From the NCBI RefSeq assembly GCF_015207005.2, contig NZ_JADEXS020000001.1:8078501-8142500 (forward strand): DNA of 64,000 nt. The letters are read 5' to 3'. The stretch comes from Desmonostoc muscorum LEGE 12446. GTDB lineage: Bacteria > Cyanobacteriota > Cyanobacteriia > Cyanobacteriales > Nostocaceae. The translations under genes were made by a program, and so were the position numbers. Positions 38,457-47,204 of this stretch are shown here, piece after piece. Positions within the stretch are counted from its first letter, which is position 1; each line of letters starts with the position of its first letter. The notes beneath the pieces were generated by a model. It had not been told where the DNA came from and did no database searches. It saw only the letters and a list, made by a program, of their open reading frames with translations.

Positions 38457-41400
38457 TTACACAGTTCCTCCGTCCTGCTGCGATCGCAATTGTGTTTCTG
38501 GCTGAGTTGAGCCAGTAGGCAAAGTTCTATGTCCAGATCCCGAAACTCCATTGGGAGAATCTGGAGGATTTGAGCCTCCCCGTCCCCTACGAGAAAATAT
38601 AGCCCGAGCCAAGCTCTTAACTAGAATATAGAGAATTGGCACTAAGAACAAACTCAAGAACGTCGAAAGCAGCAGTCCGCCAAACAGCGCTGTCCCTAAA
38701 GACCAACGGCTACTTGCTCCAGCTCCTTCAGAAATCACCAAGGGTAAAAATCCTAACAGCGCTGCAAAGGAAGTCATTAAAATCGGTCGCAAACGTTCTT
38801 CCCCTGCTTTCACAGCCGCCCGCGTGTAGCTCATGCCCTGCTCATGTAGTTGATTGGCAAATTCCACAACTAAAATCGCGTTTTTCGCGGCTAGACCAAT
38901 CAAAGTCACCAGACCTACCTGACAATAAATATCATCTACTACTTTGGGAAATAGGCTACCTGCCATGAAAATATTCGATCGCACCCAAAGCGCTGTCATC
39001 GCTCCCAAAACTGCTAGGGGAACCGTTAGCAAAATAATGATTGGGTCAATGTAGCTTTCATATTGAGCTGACAGCACCAAAAAGACAATAATGATCGCTA
39101 ACGCAAAAATCAGTCCGGTAGATCCTCCAGATGTCTTCTCTTGGAGATAAGTCCCTGTCCACTCGTAACCAAATCCCTGAGGTAAAACCTCTGCTGCTAC
39201 TTGCTCCATCGCTTTAATTGCCTGTCCAGAACTAGCACCGGGAGCAGGAGCGCCTTGTACTTTGATTGAGCGATACAAGTTGTAATGGGAAATGGTTTTC
39301 GGTCCCACAAAGGGCGTAACTTTCACCAAATTGCTCAAGGGAATCATTACCCCACTGGCAGAGCGAACATAGAGCTTGCCAATGTCATCAGGATTAGAGC
39401 GGAAAACCCCATCGGCTTGGACATATACCCGGTACTGTTGCTGTCCCTGTATAAAGTCATTCACGTATTGCGACCCTAAGTAACTTTGCAATGCCCCAAA
39501 GACATCGTTAATGTCCACGTTCAGGGCTTTGGCTTGGTTGCGGTTTACCTGGATTTCAAATTGGGGAGTGTCTGCGGTGAACTGAGTGAAAACTCGTTGG
39601 AGAGCAGGGTTTTTATTGGCTGCCGCAATGAACTTTTGAGCGGTATCAAGGAAGGTTTGAATCGGCGCACTGCCGGTGCGGTCTTGAATGATAAACTCAA
39701 AACCACCTGTAGTACTTAAACCTCTAACTGGAGGAGCATTCACAGCGATCGCTCTAGCTTCAGTAATTGCAGACAGCTTTTTGTTCAGCCTTTGAAGTAT
39801 GCCATAAACAGACTGAGATTCTTCAGTCCTCTCTTTCCAAGGTTTCAGGTTAGCAAAAGCAATGCCTAAATTAGAAGCATTACCATCGAAACCAAAGCCA
39901 CTAATCATAAAACTAGCTCTGACTTCCGGAGCCGCCGTGACTTCCTTGACAACCTTATTCATCACAGATTCAGTGTATTTCAAAGAAACCCCGTCAGGCC
40001 CCTGGACAATTACAAAGAAGTAACCCTGATCTTCCTCTGGAATAAATCCAGTAGGCACTGCTCTGTACATCAAAACCGTTGCCACTAAACCACTGATGAA
40101 AACCCCAATCACAATCGGCTTGATATGGGTAAGGTAGCTAACAAACCTGACGTATCGGCGCGTGAACCAGCTAAATCCCCGATTAAACTGCGTGAAAAAC
40201 CAGCCCAAAGGCCCGCGTGGAGTCTGAGCTGGGCGCATCAGGATCGCTGCCATACTCGGAGAGAAGGTTAAAGCGTTAAAAGTCGAGATCCCAATGGAGC
40301 AAGCAACAGTTAAGGCAAATTGTTTGTAAACAATCCCAGTAGTACCTGGAATAAATGCAACTGGAATGAATACCGCCATGAGTACGAGTGAAGTGGCAAT
40401 GATTGCCCCAGTCAACTCTTTCATGGCTTCCACTGCTGCGTCAAACGGCCTCATGCCCTGTTCCAGTTTGACTGCAACAGCTTCTACCACAATAATTGCA
40501 TCATCGACGACAATACCGATCGCCAGAACAAAACCAAATAAGGTCAGTGTATTAATTTGAAATCCTAAAACCAAAAGAGCCGCACATGTCCCAATCAAGG
40601 ACACGGGAATCGCAACAGTGGGAATAATCGTGGTGCGCCAGTCTTGCAAAAAGACAAAAATTACCAAGACCACCAGGATAATCGCCTCAACCAGGGTATG
40701 CAGAACTTCTTCTAAAGAAATTTCTACAAATGGAGTGGTATCAAATGCCAACTCTGCTTTTAGTCCAGGTGGAAAATTCTTTTCTAGCCTCTTGATCTGC
40801 TGTTCAACAGCATGAGCAACATTCAGTGCATTACTACCCGGAAGTTGATATATCCCCAAACCTACGGCTGGCTTGGGATCATTTCCTGGTATGGTGAATT
40901 TGGCATCAGCAAGATAGCTCTCAGCACCTAGTTCAACTCGACCGATATCTTTGACTTTAACTAGGGTGTTGGTGTTAGCGTTAGTGCTACTAGTGCCATT
41001 TGCAGCCACCTTCAACACCATCTCCTCAAATTCTGCCGCATCTTTGAATCGACTGGTTGCCTTTAAAGCAAATTCAAAGCTTTGATTATCTGGTGCTGGT
41101 TCCTTACCAATTGCCCCTGCACCCACCTGAATATTTTGTTCTTGCAGGGCAGTTGTCACATCTTGAGGAGTCAGTTGATGTTGGGCAAGCTTATTGGGAT
41201 CGAGCCAAAGACGCATCGCATATTTGCGTTCCCCAAAAATCCTGGAGCTTCCTACACCAGGAATCCGTTTAATCTGATCGAGAATGAATAGGTCAACATA
41301 GTTACTAATAAAAATGTTGTCGTATTCATTATTCTCTGAGTAGAACCCATACACGAGAAGCAAACTACTTGATGCCGTTTCAACAGTGACACCTGTTCGT

Positions 41401-42063
41401 TGAACAGTATCTGGTAATTGAGGTTCAGAGAGAGCTTCTTTATTTTGAACGTTTACTTGAGCAATATCGCTATTGACATTAGTTGGGAAGGAGACAGTTA
41501 TATTGCTCGAACCATCATTACCCGTATTAGAAGATATATAAGATACATCTTTAACGCCATTAATTTGTCGCTCAATAATGTTGGTAACAGTACTTTCTGT
41601 TGTTTGAGCATCCGCACCAGTATTATTGGAGCTAACGGTGATTTGCACCGGGGCGAGATCTGGCAGCTGAAAAATACCTGCAACGCCAGTGTGGAGAAAT
41701 CGGCAGGATTGGAATACAAATACTTCCCAGCAGCAAAATGATGAATGTACAATGGGTGATCGAAAATCTGGATTTGTTCCGCCACTGCCAAACTCAATAT
41801 CTGCTTCATCAGGCTATGATGGGCTTGCAGATCGATACATCTTTAACGCCATTAATTTGTCGCTCAATAATGTTGGTAACAGTACTTTCTGTTGTTTGAG
41901 CATCCGCACCAGTATTATTGGAGCTAACGGTGATTTGCACCGGGGCGAGATCTGGCAGCTGAGAAATCGGCAGGATTGGAATACAAATACTTCCCAGCAG
42001 CAAAATGATGAATGTACAGACGGTCGTCAGAACTGGACGCCTGATGAAAGTATTGACAAACAT
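38457..42063 (-). pseudogene. RND efflux pump gene (HAE1 type), broken near its 5' end
   Basis: The N-terminal fragment (42063-41809, 84 residues) begins MFVNTFIRRPVLTTVCTFII and proceeds normally to GVKDVS. It then runs into IS-derived ICKPIIA and stops. After a rearranged stretch, the gene resumes at DLAPVQITVSS near 41660 and is intact to 38457 (1063 residues from a GTG at 41648). The intact part has the HAE1 features: FGFVLAIGIVVDDAIIVVEAV (proton-relay helix with Asp pair), GYFFVIVQGPDG, and SRWSLGTALFGG near the C-terminus. Without the first transmembrane helix the product is unlikely to work. No adaptor protein or TolC gene is adjacent. A LysR gene lies divergently upstream. Confidence 0.88.
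41542..42018. repeat. 185-bp duplication interleaved with scrambled IS5 fragments
   Basis: The RND segment GATACATCTTTAACGCC...GAATGTACA is present twice: 41834-42018 (185 bp) and 41542-41751 (210 bp). The longer copy equals the shorter one plus a 25-bp insert near 41672-41696, which is part of a 27-bp exact match to the IS5-type element (19367-19393, reverse strand). Between the copies (41752-41833) are more exact or near-exact IS matches: 11 bp (19006-19016), 19 bp (19028-19046), 35 bp (18902-18936) and a decayed GGGCTTGCAG. The 11- and 19-bp pieces are in the opposite order from the IS. Confidence 0.85.
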
Positions 42064-42365
42064 AGGCTAGGGATTGGGGACTGGGGACTGGGGATTGGGG
42101 ACTAGGGAATAGGGGGTGGGGAGTGGGGAGTAGGGAGTGGGGGAGCAGGGAGTAGAGGAGAAGTTGCAGGGTGTCTTTCCCCAGACCTTTGCACCTAAAA
42201 CCTCTTGTACCCAATGCCCAGTCCCCAATACCCAGTCCCCAATCCCCAATCCCCAGTCCCCAATCCCCAATCCCTGACTTATTAAAAGTTTTTATCGCAA
42301 ACTGTCTCAAAAGTCCAAGATATACTGCTATAACCAAAAGGAATAGATAAAAACTAGCAAACAGC
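42064..42365. repeat. Inverted STRR arrays between RND and LysR genes
   Basis: Positions 42066-42106 carry GGGGATT/GGGGACT heptamers and 42226-42290 carry the complementary CCCCAAT/CCCCAGT heptamers, so the ~300-bp divergent promoter region can fold into a large imperfect hairpin. Between them lies a GGGGAGTAGGGAGTGGGG run. Any LysR binding site (T-N11-A type) could not be placed with confidence. Confidence 0.75.
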
Positions 42366-43262
42366 ATGGATGCAGACTTACGCTTGCTTCGTTACTTTGT
42401 TGCGGTGGCTGAAGATTTGAACTTCACCCGTGCTGCTGAACGGTTATATATCTCACAACCAGCATTGTCCAAGCAAATTCGCCAACTAGAACGGGAATTG
42501 GGCATTGAACTACTGCGCCGTAATAGTCGAGAAGTGAAACTAACCGCTGCTGGTGAAGCACTCTTGCCTTTAGCCCAAGGGCTGATCCAGGATTGGCAGT
42601 TTACTTTATTAAAGCTGCGAGAAGTAGCAGCGAGAGAAACGCAGACATTGCGCGTTGGTTTCGTTTGCAGGATTGGCAGCGAATTAACGAAATCTATCCT
42701 TTCACGGTTTCAAGCCCTACAACCAGGATGGAAGGTAGCGATTCGTTTCTTTGAGTTCTCAGATCCTACGGCCGGACTACTCTCTGGCAATACTGATGTT
42801 GCCCTGTTACGCTTGCCAGTTCCCAAACAAGAAAAACTATTCACTGAAATCTTATTGGTTGAACCAAGATGGGTTGCCTTATCATCTGAGCATCCATTGA
42901 CGCAGCTGGATGTTTTGCAGATAGCTGATTTGGTTAATGAACCGTTTATTACAGTGCCTGCTGAAACAGGAATATGGCGAGATCACTGGTTAGCAAAGAA
43001 TGAACGTAACGGTCATCCAATTGTTTTTGGCACCGAAGTAAACAATACCAATGAAGCAATGGAAGCAGTGATTAATGGTCAAGGAATAGCACTAGTATCG
43101 GAAACTACCACACAAGTTTACGCACTGTCTGGACAAACTTTCCGCCCAGTTCAGGATGTCAGTCCCAGTGTGCTAGCTGTGGCATGGCGACGAGATTCTT
43201 CAAACAGCGTAGTTGAAGACTTTGTGCAAGCTTGTCTTGATGCAAGTCAGCAAAGTAGCTGA
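42366..43262 (+). CDS. LysR-family transcriptional regulator
   Basis: 298 residues. N-terminal winged HTH (about 5-65) with LRYFVAVAEDLNFTRAAERL and SQPALSKQIRQLERELGIELL, followed by the periplasmic-binding-like co-inducer domain (about 90-290). Length and domain spacing are standard. It is divergent from the RND pump gene, the usual arrangement in which a LysR protein activates or represses the neighbour and itself. With that pump gene broken, it may now regulate other targets. The ATG at 42366 begins MDADLRLLRYF. Confidence 0.93.
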   Translation: MDADLRLLRYFVAVAEDLNFTRAAERLYISQPALSKQIRQLERELGIELLRRNSREVKLTAAGEALLPLAQGLIQDWQFTLLKLREVAARETQTLRVGFVCRIGSELTKSILSRFQALQPGWKVAIRFFEFSDPTAGLLSGNTDVALLRLPVPKQEKLFTEILLVEPRWVALSSEHPLTQLDVLQIADLVNEPFITVPAETGIWRDHWLAKNERNGHPIVFGTEVNNTNEAMEAVINGQGIALVSETTTQVYALSGQTFRPVQDVSPSVLAVAWRRDSSNSVVEDFVQACLDASQQSS

Positions 43263-43737
43263 CCTTTTTAGGACAAGGGGACAAATTGCAAAAAGTCTTT
43301 CCCCTTCCCCGTGTCCCCGTGTGCCCATATCCTCTTCGATGACCGAATTTTAGATTTTAAATTTTGGATTTTGGATTGAAGATTCAAAATCTAAAATTTA
43401 AAAAGGTCTCAAGCCCCCGAATTTATTCGTGGAATAAATCTAAAATCTAAAATTAATTGACAAGCCCCTGACTTTAGGCATGGGGTCAATCTAAAATCTA
43501 AAATCCAAAATTGTCTGACTTGCTTTTTGAATTTGTATGTGATAATTTCTGTTTTTAGCTATTGTACACTTATTCGACCGATTTACCGTATTTTAAAAGT
43601 ACTACTACCGCTCAATTGCAAAAATCTTTGCAACAAATGAATCGGCTGTAGGGGCGTACAGCTGTACGCCCCTACCCATATATCTGTCGCATTCTGATTT
43701 CAAATAGGTATAACTTTATCTGTCAGGAATTTAATAC
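43263..43737. other. Intergenic region with repeats and IS605-end-like hairpins
   Basis: No gene seen. Runs of ATTTTAGATTTTAAATTTTGG and their complements (43345-43510) surround two related hairpin-like stretches, CAAGCCCCCGAATTTATTCG (43412 on) and CAAGCCCCTGACTTTAGGCA (43461 on). A third, AAGCCCCCAACTTCAATCG, is at about 61966. These resemble right-end hairpins of IS200/IS605-type elements and lie ~250 bp upstream of an IscB remnant. A perfect 28-bp palindrome with a CGTACAGCTGTACG centre occupies 43648-43675. Confidence 0.5.
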
Positions 43738-43959
43738 ATGACCAAAGTTCTGATTCTCGATGCCAACAAACAACCGTTATACCCAGTACGTATCAGCCGT
43801 GCTAGGTTGCTATTATCACAAGGTAAAGCTACCGTATTCCAGCGATATCCCTTTACTATCATTCTCAAGGAATCCCTTTCCCATTTAAAACTTGAGCAAC
43901 TTGGGTTCAAAATTCACCCTGATGTCAAAAGTAAAAAGGGAGTAGGGAGTGGGGAGTAG
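43738..43959 (+). pseudogene. IscB N-terminal remnant
   Basis: 73 residues. TKVLILDANKQPLYPVR, ISRARLLLSQGKATVFQRYP and FTIILKE match the N-terminal PLMP/RRXRR-type region of IscB, the RNA-guided nuclease family ancestral to Cas9. IscB proteins are normally about 350-500 residues with RuvC and HNH domains; here the match ends after GFKIHPDVKSKKG and runs into a GGGAGTAGGGAGTGGGG repeat. It is a truncated, inactive fragment. I could not identify a matching omega RNA with confidence. Confidence 0.75.
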
Positions 43960-44701
43960 GGAGTCAGCCTTTTCAAGTTGGATGGAGTTTTTTGAGGCAA
44001 TCAAATAGGAGTTTTATAGTACTACGATCGCCAAAGATAAAAAACTTAGCAAGTAAGTTGGCACAATAGAACGAAAGTATTTAAATAAAGATTAACTAAG
44101 CAACAAGGAATATTTAAGCCGACTTACTTAGATTGATGAGGAATATAGATGACGAACGATACTATTTTAGAACCATTGCCTGAAGACCAATGGTTTATTG
44201 AAAGCCAAGAACTGCGATCGCTTGTAGCAACAGTACGTGAAATTACTGCTAGTACTACTAAAAATCGCACACAAACTCTCGCTAAATTAGAACCCTATTT
44301 TCAAGAGCTACTTGCCCAACAGCAATGGTTACCCGAAAAGTTCGCCCAAGTCAACCCCCAAAGTAAAATGGGGGGTGGTATTGGTCAATGGCTACTTTAT
44401 CGGGCTAAAGACCGTTCTTTGTCAGTCTTTAGCTTGGTGATTCCCCCTGGTTCCACCACTCCTGTCCACGACCATTTAGCTTGGGGATTGATTGGTTTAT
44501 ACAAAGGCAATCAAGAAGAAACAGTCTATCGGCGTGTAGATAACGGCAATGCCGAAGGACACGCACAATTACAAATAACTGAAGTGCGATCGCTTCAAAG
44601 GGGCGATATTTACCGCCTCCTACCTCCAGATGGTGATATCCACGCCGTCAAAACCACATCCGAGAGTGAATCTGTATCCATCCATCTTCTCGGTAATGAT
44701 A

Positions 44702-45783
44702 AGTAGCTAAACAAAATTAATTACATAGTTTTTACCAAATTCTCGGAGAATATTTTCGACAGATGCGACAAAGGTTTGCCAATTTTTGTAAGCATCTATT
44801 TCGAGCCATTGATACTTAATAAACCGCCACAAAATTTCAATCAAATTTAGCTCTGGTGAATAGGAAGGTAATTGAAAGATGGTAATGCCACGTTCTTGCC
44901 ATTCTTCAACTTTATCAATAATCATATCACTGGTATGAATAGAGGATTGATCAACAACAATTACCGTCGGTTTATCTACTTGGGGAAAGAAAGTATCAAT
45001 GCAAGCAATAATCACATCTGAATTGATACTTTGAAAAGAGACATAAGCTTCAAGGTGATTATTTCGATTCATGATTCCTAAAACATTTAGGCGCGCACTA
45101 CGGCGACTAGTAATAGTTAAGTACTCTCCGATATCTTGCCATCCATAAGGAACAGAAGGAATTAAACAAAATCCGGTTTCGTCTAAGTAATATAAGTTAA
45201 TTTTACCTTCGTCTTCTAATCGTTTAAACTCTGTTAACTGTGCAGATTTTTCCTTGTATTCTATAGGATCTGGCTCTCCTCCAACATCTCGTCGCATTCG
45301 ATGCCAAGTCATATAAAAATTTCTTAATATTCTTTTAATAGTTTCAGTGCTAACTTCAATATCCCATTCTGATTTAATTTTTTGTAGCGTCTTTTTTAAT
45401 TGTCTTGGTTCAAGTTTCGCCCACTCTCTAATTTTTGCTTCTTGTTCTGGTTTAAATATTCGTTTTCTACCTCTTCCTAGTTTATTATAAAGTCCAACCA
45501 TCCCTGATGATTCCCAACGATTTATCCAGTTATAGATAGTCTTATAACTAACATTAAATATTTTCATTAATTCTTGTAACTCTACTCCTTGATTAGCTAA
45601 AATTAAGAAATGTGCTCTTTGGCGCACCTGATGATATCTGCTTTGGCGATATATTCGCTCCAGTAGTTTCAAAGAAAGAGGATTGATTTCTCTCAAAAAA
45701 ATCATTTTAACTCTAATTATTATCCAAAATATTCTGAGAGTATATTATATATTCATTTGTGTAATTAATTTTGTTTAATTACT
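44702..45783 (-). mobile_element. Complete IS630-family element
   Basis: 1082 bp flanked by TA duplications (44700-44701 and 45784-45785), the target preference of the IS630/mariner superfamily. Terminal inverted repeats read AGTAGCTAAACAAAATTAAT and, from the other end, AGTAATTAAACAAAATTAAT, with two mismatches near the tip. It encodes one intact transposase and interrupts the dioxygenase-like gene. Confidence 0.9.
44707..45705 (-). CDS. IS630-family DDE transposase
   Basis: 332 residues in a single frame. N-terminal HTH regions (QRAHFLILANQGVELQELM, VSYKTIYNWINRWESSG) bind the ends. The catalytic triad is in YYLDETGFCL (D), VIVVDQSSIHTSD (D) and PELNLIEILWRFIK (E), all intact. It is full length, so the element may still be active. 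The stop codon lies 5 bp from the element end. Confidence 0.93.
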   Translation of the reverse strand: MIFLREINPLSLKLLERIYRQSRYHQVRQRAHFLILANQGVELQELMKIFNVSYKTIYNWINRWESSGMVGLYNKLGRGRKRIFKPEQEAKIREWAKLEPRQLKKTLQKIKSEWDIEVSTETIKRILRNFYMTWHRMRRDVGGEPDPIEYKEKSAQLTEFKRLEDEGKINLYYLDETGFCLIPSVPYGWQDIGEYLTITSRRSARLNVLGIMNRNNHLEAYVSFQSINSDVIIACIDTFFPQVDKPTVIVVDQSSIHTSDMIIDKVEEWQERGITIFQLPSYSPELNLIEILWRFIKYQWLEIDAYKNWQTFVASVENILREFGKNYVINFV

Positions 45784-45890
45784 TACTGGTTGCATCTGGC
45801 GTCACCAGTTCATTCCAGAATCTCACACCGTCAAATCTTTTCGCTCCGGATATTCTAATGCTCCCTGTAAAGAGGAGGAGGAAAAAGAAC

Positions 45891-46652
45891 ATGCCCAAGT
45901 ACGATAGACCGCAACCCCCTGTATTCGAGCGAGTTGAAGACGAACGCCTGCACCGCAAGCAACGCCTAGCCGCTGCCTTTCGCCTGTTTGGTCGCTTTGG
46001 CTTCTCTGAAGGCATCGCAGGTCATATTACAGCCCGCGATCCGGAGTTTACAGACCATTTCTGGGTCAATCCATTGGGAGTATACTTCGGCCATATCCGA
46101 GTTTCTGACCTAATTTTGGTTAATAAAGAAGGTGAGGTGGTGAAAGGCGATGCTCAAGTAAATCAAGCCGCTTTCGCCATCCATTCTCAGATTCATGAGG
46201 CTCGACCTGATGTAATTGCAGCCGCACACGCTCATTCAATTTATGGCAAAGCCTGGTCGAGTTTGGGTCGTCTGCTTGACCCCTTGACTCAAGATTCTTG
46301 TGCTTTTTATGAAGACCATGCACTGTTTGAAGATTATACAGGTGTCGTATTAGATACCTCTGAAGGAAAGCGACTTGCGGAGGCTTTGGCGCGAAGTAAA
46401 GCCATAATTCTGCGTAACCACGGCATTTTAACTGTGGGACATACGGTAGATGAAGCTGCTTTTTGGTACATTAGCTTAGAGCGATCGTGCCAAGCACAAC
46501 TGCTAGCACAAGCCGCAGGTAGACCCAATATCATTAAACACGAAACAGCCCGTTTGACACACAGTCAAGTGGGAGCGCCTAGAAGTGGGTGGTTCAGCTT
46601 CCAGCCACTTTACGACAGGATTGTGCGGGAAGAACCTGATTTTCTCGATTAG
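45891..46652 (+). CDS. Class II aldolase/adducin-family protein
   Basis: 253 residues from the ATG at 45891, preceded by AAGAGGAGGAGGAAAAAG, a strong ribosome-binding site. The longer frame beginning at 45771 starts inside the IS630 element and is not used. Motifs: GRFGFSEGIAGHITARDPE (substrate loop), zinc-ligand histidines in AAAHAHSIYGKA and RNHGILTVGHTVDEAAFW. The family includes L-fuculose-phosphate aldolase and decarboxylating/dehydratase relatives; the substrate is not predictable. It overlapped the upstream dioxygenase-like gene by 17 bp before that gene was split, so thiol or sulfur-compound metabolism is possible but unproven. Confidence 0.88.
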   Translation: MPKYDRPQPPVFERVEDERLHRKQRLAAAFRLFGRFGFSEGIAGHITARDPEFTDHFWVNPLGVYFGHIRVSDLILVNKEGEVVKGDAQVNQAAFAIHSQIHEARPDVIAAAHAHSIYGKAWSSLGRLLDPLTQDSCAFYEDHALFEDYTGVVLDTSEGKRLAEALARSKAIILRNHGILTVGHTVDEAAFWYISLERSCQAQLLAQAAGRPNIIKHETARLTHSQVGAPRSGWFSFQPLYDRIVREEPDFLD

Positions 46653-46701
46653 TCAGACAATTTTGGATTTTAGATTTTAGATTTTAGACTTATTCCACGA
46701 A

Positions 46702-46796
46702 TATAGCGCTTCTCACTTGGGTAAAATACGCCCGTTCGTAGGGGCGCACAGCTGTGCGCCCCTACAGCGTATTGCATCCAAACGAGAATCGCTATA
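46702..46796. repeat. TATAGCG...CGCTATA hairpin element
   Basis: 95 bp with inverted ends TATAGCGCTTCTCACTTGG and AAACGAGAATCGCTATA around the 28-bp GTAGGGGCGCACAGC palindrome. It is the third copy of the family at 20861 and 35334. Confidence 0.65.
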
Positions 46797-47028
46797 AATC
46801 CAATTTCCCACTCCACCGGCCTTCTCCAGAGTCGGATACGCGTTCCTCAAAGTTGCTTAAGTTTGGGTCTTTGAGAAGTGCGATCGCTGTTAAGTGGTTT
46901 GCCCAACCGGAACGGCTGAGTGAGGAGGCAATCGCACATATTGTCGATGAAAGCAATGACTTGTGGTTCTCTGTTGCTAGCATCTGGGAGATAGGTATTG
47001 TAAAACTTTAAATAAAAAATAGTCATAT

Positions 47029-47181
47029 CTAATCAGATATAGTCCTTTTCTTAGGTTTAGGCAGTTGTGCAATCCATGCCCTAACTACATCAGAACTTGA
47101 CATCCCCCTTTTATCTGCTTCCTGCTTCAACTGCAATAATTCGTATTCTGTTATTCGGATCGAGAGCCTTTTTTCTTTCAT
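47029..47181 (-). CDS. Small ribbon-helix-helix protein of the TnpB element
   Basis: 50 residues: MKEKRLSIRITEYELLQLKQ, then EADKRGMSSSDVVRAWIAQL and a basic tail PKPKKRTISD. The pattern (RLSIRIT beta strand, two helices with SSSDVVRAWI) is a CopG/Arc-type ribbon-helix-helix DNA-binding fold. It starts 23 bp from the TnpB ATG in the opposite direction and ends in the left-end hairpin of the element. Small RHH genes of this kind accompany some TnpB elements; the likely role is repression of the divergent promoter, which is inference. An ORF this short is easily missed. Confidence 0.8.
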   Translation of the reverse strand: MKEKRLSIRITEYELLQLKQEADKRGMSSSDVVRAWIAQLPKPKKRTISD

Positions 47182-47204
47182 TTTGTGCTACCATTTGGGT
47201 GTAC

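Larger units (their letters stand above)
44149..45907 (+). pseudogene. Cysteine-dioxygenase-like cupin gene split by IS630
   Basis: The N-terminal part (44149-44701) has the cupin metal motif PVHDHLAWGLIG and GDIYRLLPPDGDIHAVKT, and reaches SIHLLGND. The element at 44702-45783 follows. Removing it with one TA copy joins AAT-GAT-ACT-GGT-TGC to give LLGNDTGCIWRHQF, then VKSFRSGYSNAPC and a stop at 45907, a 224-residue protein of normal length for cysteine/thiol dioxygenases. These oxidise thiols to sulfinates with an iron centre. As it stands, the gene ends SIHLLGNDK and lacks the last ~40 residues. Its restored 3' end overlaps the aldolase start by 17 bp, so the two formed an operon. Confidence 0.88.

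Noticed and set aside
45771..45890. Longer start for the class II aldolase
   Set aside because: The extension begins within the IS630 end and is antisense or out of frame to the restored dioxygenase sequence. The ATG at 45891 has a strong ribosome-binding site and matches family length.
47097..47204. N-terminal extension of TnpB
   Set aside because: It overlaps the divergent RHH gene and reads as hydrophobic antisense residues unlike any TnpB N-terminus.
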